A stretch of DNA of 5,135 nt from Candidatus Brocadiaceae bacterium. Lineage in GTDB: Bacteria; Planctomycetota; Brocadiia; SM23-32. Below the pieces are notes generated by a model. It did no database searches, was not told the origin of the DNA, and saw only the letters and a program-made list of their open reading frames with translations. The stretch lies in NCBI GenBank assembly GCA_030615435.1, contig JAUWZH010000202.1, forward strand, positions 1 through 5,135, written 5' to 3'. Positions 1 to 5,135 of this stretch are shown here, piece by piece. The first letter of the stretch is position 1, and every line of letters starts with the position of its first letter. A program made the translations under genes and the position numbers.

Positions 1-791
1 ACGAGGCGGGGCTTTTTGGCCAGGCGTAGTTCTTGCAGGGTTTCCTGAGCCTCCGGGGTCAGCTCAAAGATATCGGCCGGTATCCGGGCGACGCTGCGGA
101 ATTCGGCATCCAGGTTTCGTGGCCTTTTCCTGAAAACCTCGTAGGCCTGGACGACGACGGCCCCCTTGTTGGCAGGGTTGGGCTCGAAGGTCAGCTCCAC
201 CCCCCGCAGGCCGGCTGTGACTTTCAAAGCGAGGGGCGGCTCGGCCCGGAGGCCGGCGCGGGGGTCAACGACGAGGAGCTGAATGTGCTGCGTCTTCCCG
301 CTGAGGCCTGCTATTCGGGCAATCCCCTCCTGCCCGGCCCAGATCTTGACCTGGGAGTAGTCCATCCCTACCGGATGCTCAACTTTCCTGACCACCGTGC
401 CAGGCGGATCCTCCTGCTGGACCTCGACCGAGTTCAGCGCGAGCGGCTCCTTGAACTTTAGCACGGTGGCCTTCTCCACGCCCACAAAGACCTCGCTGTA
501 GTAAACCGGCCAGTGGAACCACCAGACGTCCTCCCTGGTATCCCCAGGTTCAGCAAGCCGGTAGATTCTTTCCCACGCCTTCTGGTAATTGATCACGGGG
601 ACCTCGGGCGGGGCGATGTCCCGTTCCAGGTCAGCGGTCACCGTTTCAATCCGCTCGATGAGCCCCTCGACCTTCCTCCCGCTGGTGCGGGTGGACATGT
701 AGAGAAGGGTAAGGATCACGCCGACACTCACCACCACGGCGACTATTTTTTCGAAGTGCCTAAACAGAAAACCTTTCCGCTCCCCAGCCAT
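1..791 (-). CDS. Bitopic inner-membrane protein with fibronectin III-like region, 3' end beyond window (pilP/gspC position)
   Basis: This open frame starts with ATG at 791-789 and runs off the left edge without a stop; 263 codons are visible. The start is set by the Shine-Dalgarno AGGAGGGG 8 nt upstream, which overlaps the stop codon of the preceding gene. The protein has a short basic N-terminus, then one hydrophobic helix at about residues 15-32 (IVAVVVSVGVILTLLYM), followed by a polar region with helical potential (about 36-58). The rest is mainly beta-type sequence. Residues about 190-250 follow a fibronectin type III pattern: LTFEP, then AYEVFRK, then FRSVARI. It directly follows PilMN- and PilO-like genes, so it sits where pilP (or gspC) is expected. 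Those proteins link the inner-membrane platform to the secretin. I see no lipobox, so anchoring would be by the helix, as in GspC. The specific function is unrecognised, and the pilus link rests on context. Confidence 0.85.
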   Translation of the reverse strand, partial: MAGERKGFLFRHFEKIVAVVVSVGVILTLLYMSTRTSGRKVEGLIERIETVTADLERDIAPPEVPVINYQKAWERIYRLAEPGDTREDVWWFHWPVYYSEVFVGVEKATVLKFKEPLALNSVEVQQEDPPGTVVRKVEHPVGMDYSQVKIWAGQEGIARIAGLSGKTQHIQLLVVDPRAGLRAEPPLALKVTAGLRGVELTFEPNPANKGAVVVQAYEVFRKRPRNLDAEFRSVARIPADIFELTPEAQETLQELRLAKKPRL

Positions 792-799
792 CGTTTTAT

Positions 800-807
800 C
801 CCCTCCT
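800..807 (-). promoter_or_regulatory. Ribosome binding site of the left-edge gene
   Basis: AGGAGGGG on the minus strand, 8 nt before the ATG at 791. It overlaps the TAG stop (808-806) of the upstream PilO-like gene, an arrangement that favours translational coupling. It fixes the start of a gene whose end is outside the window. Confidence 0.75.
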
Positions 808-1903
808 ATGGCTGCCTGCGCGTGCCACGCTCGATTCGTCCAGTTGCGGTGCGCCTGGCAACGCCTTTCTCTTTTTCCTCCGGCGGTTCGTAATCCGGCA
901 CATATCCGAGCACCCGCACAGAAACCATCCTATCGGGCAATGGGACCTCCGGCTTCCTGGCAGGCGCTTCCTCCTCTAGCTCGACCCATTCCGACGGCCT
1001 ACCCATGTAGTAGCGAGAGGGCATTTGAAGTCCTTCCTCGAACACACTGGCGGGAGTGGAAGGCCACTCCTCGCCGCCGACGACTCGACCGGGAGCCCTC
1101 CGGCCACTGAGGATGCGCTCCCGGCGAGAGACACCCTCCCGGCCACCTTCGCGGAACCGGGATATCTTCACCGAAGTAATCTCAATGCCCAGGCAGTTAT
1201 CCGGGTCGGGAGCTTCAAGCAACTTCTTGAGAAAAGCCGTAGCAAACTTGAATTGCATCGCCACTTCGAGGCTGAAGGCCCTGCACCTGAAGTTCCCCGC
1301 GTGGGCCGGGGACAAAAGGCGTTCGGGCTTGGCAAGAAACCTGAACTGGCCAAACACGGGCACGACCCTCGAGGCGGAGTTCAACTCGGCTATGGCGTCC
1401 ACGACGGTCTGCTGTATCCAGTATTCCTTCTCCAACCCGTGCATCAGCGGCACGCTCCTCCACACCCGGCCGAGGTTTGCCTCTTCGAGGGGATCACGGC
1501 TGAGGACCAACGTAACGCTGTCTTCGAGTTTCTCATACAGGTTTGCCATCTTCTGCTCGTAGACAACGGCCCACTGTCCGTATTCCAGCGGCCCCTTCTC
1601 TCCGGTCTCCGGGTCGCGGAAATGGCGCTCCAGCAGCGCATCTCTCTCCAGAAGTTCCTGCTCGATGCTGGCGCGCTGGTTCTTCAGTTCCTTGCCGACT
1701 TCTTCCTGCTGGGTGACCCACCGCGGGTTCTTGGCCCCTTCTCTTCTGTATCTCTCCAGTTCATCGGCCCTTGTGCTCAGCGTGTCGAGCCGCTTGTTGT
1801 TGGCGCGAATCTTCGGCAGCGCTCCCGCCAGAAATAAGACCAGCGCCAAAAGGACCACCAGGCCTAAAGCGCCCCAGTATTTCGAACGTATTATCGTCCC
1901 CAT
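806..1903 (-). CDS. PilO/GspM-like bitopic pilus alignment protein
   Basis: This is a 365-residue protein from the preferred ATG at 1903. That start has GGAGGGAGG 7 nt upstream and places the membrane helix near the N-terminus. An in-frame GTG at 1945 would add 14 polar residues but has no usable spacing to a ribosome site. One transmembrane helix spans about residues 10-29. A charged heptad-like coiled coil follows at about 31-130 (NNKRLDTLSTRADELERYRR). A mixed domain at about 150-250 contains FSLEVAMQFKFATAFLKKLLE then GIEITSVKISRF. This matches the PilO pattern of a beta strand, a helix with 'FLKKL', and a strand. A basic and Pro/Glu-rich stretch (about 250-325) leads to a final strand, MVSVRVLGYV (326-335), and a charged tail. 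Overall layout resembles PilO and Amuc_1100 of Akkermansia, but it is longer than the roughly 200-residue proteobacterial PilO. It follows pilMN by 61 bp. Assignment rests on topology, pattern and gene order rather than strong motif identity. Confidence 0.75.
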   Translation of the reverse strand: MGTIIRSKYWGALGLVVLLALVLFLAGALPKIRANNKRLDTLSTRADELERYRREGAKNPRWVTQQEEVGKELKNQRASIEQELLERDALLERHFRDPETGEKGPLEYGQWAVVYEQKMANLYEKLEDSVTLVLSRDPLEEANLGRVWRSVPLMHGLEKEYWIQQTVVDAIAELNSASRVVPVFGQFRFLAKPERLLSPAHAGNFRCRAFSLEVAMQFKFATAFLKKLLEAPDPDNCLGIEITSVKISRFREGGREGVSRRERILSGRRAPGRVVGGEEWPSTPASVFEEGLQMPSRYYMGRPSEWVELEEEAPARKPEVPLPDRMVSVRVLGYVPDYEPPEEKEKGVARRTATGRIERGTRRQP

Positions 1904-1910
1904 GTGTTTT

Positions 1911-1919
1911 CCTCCCTCC
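1911..1919 (-). promoter_or_regulatory. Ribosome binding site of the PilO-like gene
   Basis: GGAGGGAGG contains two overlapping GGAGG cores. The proximal core (1915-1911) lies 7 nt before the ATG at 1903. This selects ATG 1903 over the in-frame GTG at 1945, whose only GGAG abuts the start codon. Confidence 0.75.
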
Positions 1920-1926
1920 GAAGAGG
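1915..1926 (-). promoter_or_regulatory. Small cUUCGg hairpin overlapping the PilO-like ribosome site
   Basis: Read on the minus strand, CCTC-TTCG-GAGG forms a 4-bp stem closed by a C(UUCG)G tetraloop, a class known for unusual stability. Its 3' arm is the distal GGAGG of the ribosome site. The proximal GGAGG stays mostly outside the stem, so masking would be partial. It lies in the 61-nt gap after the pilMN stop. A functional role is only inferred, and a 4-bp stem can occur by chance. Confidence 0.35.
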
Positions 1927-1964
1927 TCCGTTCCCCTCGCTGCACCTCCAGTTCGCCCTCAGTC

Positions 1965-3950
1965 CTATGGACGCCCTGAGAGTCTGGCGGGAGTGCGAGG
2001 TCTCTTTTCCCCCTCTGACTTGCCGAGGTTGACCTGAGCCATCACACGGAAAGCCACGAACTGCTTGGTGTCCTCTCGCTCAGTGGGCCTATCCACCAGG
2101 GTGCCGTCGCTGACGCGCCGAAAAACGCTCCAGGGGCTGCCCACAAGTTCAACCGTCTCGAAGACCTGCCTGCCGTCTGCTGATCGCTCCTTGAGACGTT
2201 CGATAACCTCGTCCTGGATGTAACTGAGTCCTCCCTTTACGACGGTCGACTCGCACTCCATGCCCACCACCAGAATCGCTGTCTCCTTCTTGGCGGCTTC
2301 TGCCCTTCGCCATGCTCTGCCCATCTGCTCGGGTGTGCGGGCGCCCTCCTCCGTCCGACCCCTGATCGGTGTGGGCCTCTCGTCCTCCCCGCCCTCCAAC
2401 TCCCACATGTCCTCCCGCTCGATCGGTCCCGCGGGGCCTACTCCCCACATCATCCCGGGCATGAACCGAGCGGCCCCTGATTTGGCCTCCGGCTTGGCCC
2501 ATGTTGCCAGCCCGCCCGCTTTGAGGGCCGCCTGGTACTCTCTTCTGCTCATCCACAAGAAGTCCATTCTGCTGACGTAGACCGTGTCTTCCGGCAGGAC
2601 CTCGGCGATATCCGGGATTAACCGCAGCAGGACATCCCTGTCCACGGTGCGTTGGGCGAGGTTCTTGACTTTGCTCTCATGGCTCTGGACAAGTGTCTGG
2701 GCCGACTTGAAATCCCTGTCGGCTCCCGCCAGGCGATTGTACATCGCCTCGCCGGTGTCAAGGTGCTCGGCCAGCGCCTCGCCGTGCACCTTCTCGGAGC
2801 CCATGAAGATCCCCGCGATGACCAGCAGGCCGACTGCTGCTCCCAGCAGTATCGGCTTCTTGCGGGCCATTGCGGCCTGTGCGACCAGCTCCTCGGGCAG
2901 CAGATTGATCCCGATCTCTGCCTGGCCCGCTCCCTGCACCAGCAGTCCGAGCGCAGGGCAGGCCCCGCCGAGGCGCTGCATGAAATCCCTTCCCCTGAGC
3001 GGCGCAGCGAACTCGAAACGCTGCAACCCCGTGAGTTCCTCCACGGGGTACTGAAGCCCTTCGGCGAGGGCCTCCTTGAGCCCCCGCAGTCTGAAGGCGT
3101 TGCCGAAGACAAGGATCTTGCCGAACTTCACCCCCCTCGCCAGGCTCTTGTAGTAGCCGATGGAGCGCTGAATCTCGCTCACCATGTTCTCCAGCACGGG
3201 CTCGATGGCCCGCAGCACTTGCTCCTGCTGCCCTTCTTCGGAGGCGCGTTCCTTGAGGCGCTCGGCTTCCTCGGGGGAGATCTTGAAGTGGCTCTGCAGT
3301 CGCTCGCTCATGGCACCTCCCCCTAGCAGAAGAGGCCGCAGCCAGAAACGCGGATAGTCCACCACGAGCAGGTCCGTCGTAGAGACGCCCATGTCGAGCA
3401 CGATCATGGGCTCCTGCAGCTGACCCTCGAAGCCCAGCAGGTTGTAGAGCGCCAGGGGAGCGTCCTGCACCACCCGCAGGTTGTCTCTCCAGGGCTCCAG
3501 CAAGCTCATGAGCTCATCGATGTCTTCGCGTTTCAGGGCGAACAGGCCGACCTCGATCTCTTCTCCCGGCTCGTGCTCCTTCCTGAGGGACTGATAGTCC
3601 CAGACCACCTCACTCATGTCGAAAGGAATCTGCTGGCGGGCCTCGTACCGGATGATCTCGGAGATACTTTCCGGCACTGGCGGCAGGTTGATGAATCGGC
3701 TGAAGACCTGCCTGCCGGGCACGGCCACGCACAGATCGGCACGCTTTGGCACCTCGTATCTGCCGGCAAATGCCCGCAGGGCCGCGCGAAACTTCTCCCC
3801 ATTCGTAGCGTCCGCCCCCACGCCGAGCGCGTCGTAGCGAAACTCATCGTAAAGGTCAATGACAATCCTGCCGCTCCTCTTGTCAATTCGCCCCCGCGCC
3901 ACCTTCAGGCTCCATTCGCCGAGGTCCAGCGCCCACGTCTCTTTAGCCAT
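1965..3950 (-). CDS. PilM-PilN fusion protein (type IV pilus / GspL-like inner-membrane platform)
   Basis: This is a 661-residue protein. Residues 1-340 are an actin-like PilM domain: first phosphate motif LDLGEWSLKV (8-17), then AVPGRQVFSRFINLPPVP (76-93) and the PilM-typical YEARQQIPFD (102-111). The second phosphate motif is VLDMGVSTTDLLVVD (184-198), and a nucleotide-pocket motif ILVFGNAFRLRGL spans 279-291. Residues 346-355 read EIGINLLPEE, the signature of the PilN N-terminus, which binds PilM when the two are separate. A transmembrane helix follows at about 366-383, a coiled coil at about 387-438, then PilN-like LLRLIPDIAEVLPEDTVYVS (441-460). A Pro/Gly/charged linker (about 470-555) precedes an alpha-beta domain (about 556-645). 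Separate PilM and PilN are typically about 350 and 200 residues, so length fits a fusion plus linker. The whole has GspL topology: cytoplasmic actin-like half, helix, periplasmic half. The ATG at 3950 has an excellent ribosome site. PilMN identity is strong; pilus versus type II secretion is open. Confidence 0.92.
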   Translation of the reverse strand: MAKETWALDLGEWSLKVARGRIDKRSGRIVIDLYDEFRYDALGVGADATNGEKFRAALRAFAGRYEVPKRADLCVAVPGRQVFSRFINLPPVPESISEIIRYEARQQIPFDMSEVVWDYQSLRKEHEPGEEIEVGLFALKREDIDELMSLLEPWRDNLRVVQDAPLALYNLLGFEGQLQEPMIVLDMGVSTTDLLVVDYPRFWLRPLLLGGGAMSERLQSHFKISPEEAERLKERASEEGQQEQVLRAIEPVLENMVSEIQRSIGYYKSLARGVKFGKILVFGNAFRLRGLKEALAEGLQYPVEELTGLQRFEFAAPLRGRDFMQRLGGACPALGLLVQGAGQAEIGINLLPEELVAQAAMARKKPILLGAAVGLLVIAGIFMGSEKVHGEALAEHLDTGEAMYNRLAGADRDFKSAQTLVQSHESKVKNLAQRTVDRDVLLRLIPDIAEVLPEDTVYVSRMDFLWMSRREYQAALKAGGLATWAKPEAKSGAARFMPGMMWGVGPAGPIEREDMWELEGGEDERPTPIRGRTEEGARTPEQMGRAWRRAEAAKKETAILVVGMECESTVVKGGLSYIQDEVIERLKERSADGRQVFETVELVGSPWSVFRRVSDGTLVDRPTEREDTKQFVAFRVMAQVNLGKSEGEKRPRTPARLSGRP

Positions 3951-3955
3951 TTTCC

Positions 3956-3964
3956 CACCTCCTT
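3956..3964 (-). promoter_or_regulatory. Ribosome binding site of the PilM-PilN fusion gene
   Basis: AAGGAGGTG on the minus strand, 5 nt before the ATG at 3950, is close to the ideal anti-16S complement. It supports the annotated start. It lies within the 28-bp gap after the miaA stop, which leaves little room for a separate promoter. Confidence 0.8.
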
Positions 3965-3978
3965 ATATGCGAGTTTGC

Positions 3979-4956
3979 TTAATGATAGCTCAAACTCCGC
4001 GAATGTGCAAGGCTTGAAAACAGAAACTTACATTTCTCGACAACTTCTTGCAAGCTCATTTCCCTGCAAACATCTATCCACCGGACCCCCGGGAAGTGCC
4101 GGAACCAGGTAATCTGGTGCTTGGCCAGGCGGCGCGTGTTGCGCTTGATCCGCCTCACCGCTTCCTCCAGTGTTGCCTGCCCGTCGAAGTGTGCCAGCAA
4201 CTCCTTGTATCCGACGGCCTGCCGAGCCTGGGGCCCCATCCGGTCCACGAGCCTGCGCACCTCCTGGAGCAATCCGCGCTCCATCATCTTGTCAACACGC
4301 CGCTCGATTCGCTCGTAAAGCAGGTGGCGCTCCAGGCGCAGTCCGACGGCGACGTAATCTATCTGCGGAGGTCCCTGGAACTGGTTTTGAAGGGCGCTGA
4401 TCGGCCGGCCGGTCAACTCGTAGACCTCCAGGGCGCGCTCTATTCGCCTCAGGTCGCCCGGCTCTATGCGCCGGGCGGCCTCCGGGTCCACTTCGGCCAG
4501 CCTGCCGTGGAGATGCTCAGCGCCGAGGCGCTCAGCCTGCCGGCGCAGGCGCCTGCGGGTTTCCGGGTCCGCCCCTGGTCCCCGGAACAGGCCCCACAGC
4601 AGCACCTTCAGATAAAGCGGCGTACCGCAGACCAGAAGCGGGAACCTTCCCCGGGCGCGTATCCCCCTGAGGGCTTCCACGGCCATGAGGCGAAAGCGCC
4701 CGACGCTGAACTGTTCTTCCGGTTCCACCACGTCAATCATATGATGCGGCACCTCGCGAAGCGCCGCCGGCTCCGGCTTGGCCGTGCCGAGGTCCATCCC
4801 CCTGTAAACCTGCATTGAATCCACCGAGACGATCTCCAGGGGGTAGTCCCGAGCCAGCAGCACCGAAAGCTCGGTCTTACCGCTGGCAGTCGGCCCCAGC
4901 ATCACCAGGCAAGGCTCATCCCCCGGCTCCGGCGTTTTTCCATCGCTCTTTCGCAT
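3979..4956 (-). CDS. miaA: tRNA dimethylallyltransferase MiaA
   Basis: This enzyme transfers a dimethylallyl group to N6 of A37 in tRNAs that read codons starting with U. From the chosen ATG at 4956 it has 325 residues, a normal family length. Visible motifs are the P-loop GPTASGKT (21-28), DSMQVYRGMDLGTAKP (46-61), HHMIDVVEP (71-79) and the substrate-loop region CGTPLYLKVLLWGLFRGPGAD (110-130), in which the usual GTGLY is GTPLY. RRIERALEVYELTGRPIS (170-187), QAVGYKEL (246-253) and the tRNA-binding KRNTRRLAKHQITWFR (271-286) follow. The frame stays open upstream to 5118, but those 54 codons look unlike MiaA and would overlap the divergent gene at 5093. ATG 4956 has no clear Shine-Dalgarno, so the start is less certain than the identity. 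The TAA stop is 28 bp from the PilM-PilN start with no terminator between, so co-transcription is likely. Confidence 0.95.
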   Translation of the reverse strand: MRKSDGKTPEPGDEPCLVMLGPTASGKTELSVLLARDYPLEIVSVDSMQVYRGMDLGTAKPEPAALREVPHHMIDVVEPEEQFSVGRFRLMAVEALRGIRARGRFPLLVCGTPLYLKVLLWGLFRGPGADPETRRRLRRQAERLGAEHLHGRLAEVDPEAARRIEPGDLRRIERALEVYELTGRPISALQNQFQGPPQIDYVAVGLRLERHLLYERIERRVDKMMERGLLQEVRRLVDRMGPQARQAVGYKELLAHFDGQATLEEAVRRIKRNTRRLAKHQITWFRHFPGVRWIDVCREMSLQEVVEKCKFLFSSLAHSRSLSYH

Positions 4957-4985
4957 CTCGGAGACGCCCAGCAGTGCTTTCGGAC

Positions 4986-5015
4986 TTGACAGATATGCCC
5001 CGCACCTGCTTGAAT
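4986..5015 (+). promoter_or_regulatory. Candidate sigma70-type promoter for the divergent plus-strand gene
   Basis: A perfect TTGACA (4986-4991) is followed, after 18 bp, by TTGAAT (5010-5015), a 4/6 match to TATAAT. A TGn extension lies directly before it (5007-5009). Transcription would begin near 5022, leaving a leader of about 70 nt. On the minus strand the same stretch offers TGTAAT (5019-5014), a 5/6 -10 match for miaA, but no -35 at normal spacing. The leader contains two weak inverted repeats: GCGA/TCGC around 5027-5039 and TGCATTTGCA at 5063-5072. Neither is long enough to call an operator. Confidence 0.35.
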
Positions 5016-5074
5016 TACATGGTGGAGCGAGCCGTTCGCCCACAACTGTAACACCGCACGGATGCATTTGCAAT

Positions 5075-5082
5075 GGGGAGGA
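5075..5082 (+). promoter_or_regulatory. Ribosome binding site of the divergent plus-strand gene
   Basis: GGGGAGGA lies 10 nt before the ATG at 5093, separated by an A-rich spacer. It makes the short plus-strand reading frame at the right edge credible as a gene start. Confidence 0.6.
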
Positions 5083-5092
5083 TCGCGAAAAA

Positions 5093-5135
5093 ATGAAACG
5101 TTCCCAGATCAACGCCATCTTGAGCTGGACGAAGG
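5093..5135 (+). CDS. Start of a divergent gene, probable D-lyxose ketol-isomerase (3' truncated)
   Basis: Only 14 codons and one extra base fall inside the window: MKRSQINAILSWTK. The ATG has a good ribosome site at 5075-5082 and a candidate promoter upstream. From memory of the family, D-lyxose ketol-isomerases often begin with MKRSEINA- or MKRSQINA-type sequence. These are cupin-fold, manganese-dependent enzymes interconverting D-lyxose and D-xylulose. The match covers about nine residues, so it is suggestive only. The gene is divergent from miaA and probably has no functional link to the pilus genes. Its presence argues against the long upstream extension of the miaA frame. Confidence 0.55.
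   Translation, partial: MKRSQINAILSWTK

Noticed and set aside
33..893. Plus-strand open frames of 142 and 126 codons at the left edge
   Set aside because: The minus strand is open through 1-791 with a membrane helix and good ribosome site, so these are shadows of it.
1025..1837. 270-codon plus-strand open frame antisense to the PilO-like gene
   Set aside because: It is a GC-rich shadow frame with no recognisable domain, lying opposite a gene with clear topology and ribosome site.
1904..1945. GTG start at 1945 for the PilO-like gene
   Set aside because: The only GGAG abuts the GTG with no spacing, while ATG 1903 has a strong ribosome site at 7 nt and gives a normal short N-terminus before the membrane helix.
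2160..3717. 16-mer GAAGACCTGCCTGCCG present at 2160-2175 and 3702-3717
   Set aside because: Both copies encode GRQVF in the same protein and nothing around them matches; most likely chance codon reuse, not a mobile or regulatory repeat.
1965..3950. FtsA or MreB-type cell-shape actin instead of PilM
   Set aside because: The YEARQQIPFD motif and the following INLLP plus membrane helix fit PilM-PilN and not FtsA, which ends in a short amphipathic helix.
4048..4818. 256-codon plus-strand open frame antisense to miaA
   Set aside because: It lies wholly opposite well-conserved MiaA motifs and has no recognisable protein features of its own.
5063..5072. TGCATTTGCA dyad as an operator for the sugar isomerase gene
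   Set aside because: The arms are only four bases and self-complementary, with no second copy nearby; too weak to call.
4957..5118. 54-codon N-terminal extension of the miaA frame starting at ATG 5118
   Set aside because: The extra residues do not resemble MiaA, the family normally begins shortly before the P-loop, and the extension would overlap the divergent gene start at 5093.

Overview
The window is GC-rich bacterial DNA, estimated by eye at about 60% GC. Nearly all of it is coding on the minus strand. The genes read leftward in the order miaA, a PilM-PilN fusion, a PilO-like membrane protein, and a membrane-anchored beta-rich protein cut off by the left edge. A fifth gene starts at the far right on the plus strand, divergent from miaA, and only its first 14 codons are present. 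The taxon cannot be fixed from sequence alone. A MiaA with a GTPLY substrate-loop variant, a fused PilMN, and a PilO-like protein resembling Akkermansia Amuc_1100 in layout all lean towards Planctomycetota or another PVC-type lineage. That is a weak inference.

Right edge (about 4957-5135): a 136-bp divergent intergenic region lies between miaA and a plus-strand start beginning MKRSQINAI. That start resembles the N-terminus of the D-lyxose ketol-isomerase family. The region holds one reasonable sigma70-type promoter candidate for the plus-strand gene. Centre right (3979-4956): miaA encodes tRNA dimethylallyltransferase, with its P-loop and C-terminal tRNA-binding motifs intact. Centre (1965-3950): a 661-residue protein combines an actin-like PilM half with a PilN half. 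The junction carries the INLLP signature and a transmembrane helix, which gives the same topology as GspL of type II secretion. Left (806-1903): a bitopic coiled-coil protein of PilO/GspM type. Far left (1-791): a 5'-complete, 3'-truncated bitopic protein in the pilP/gspC position, with a probable fibronectin type III-like fold at its visible C-terminal end.

The three leftward membrane-associated genes have short spacers and good Shine-Dalgarno sequences. They probably form one transcription unit building the inner-membrane alignment subcomplex (M, N, O and a possible P equivalent) of a type IV pilus or related type II secretion machine. MiaA is only 28 bp upstream with no visible terminator between, so it may share the transcript. 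No RNA genes, CRISPR arrays, insertion sequences or convincing terminators were seen. I did not find a clearly new defence or mobile system. The most notable content is the divergent, fused form of the pilus alignment complex.
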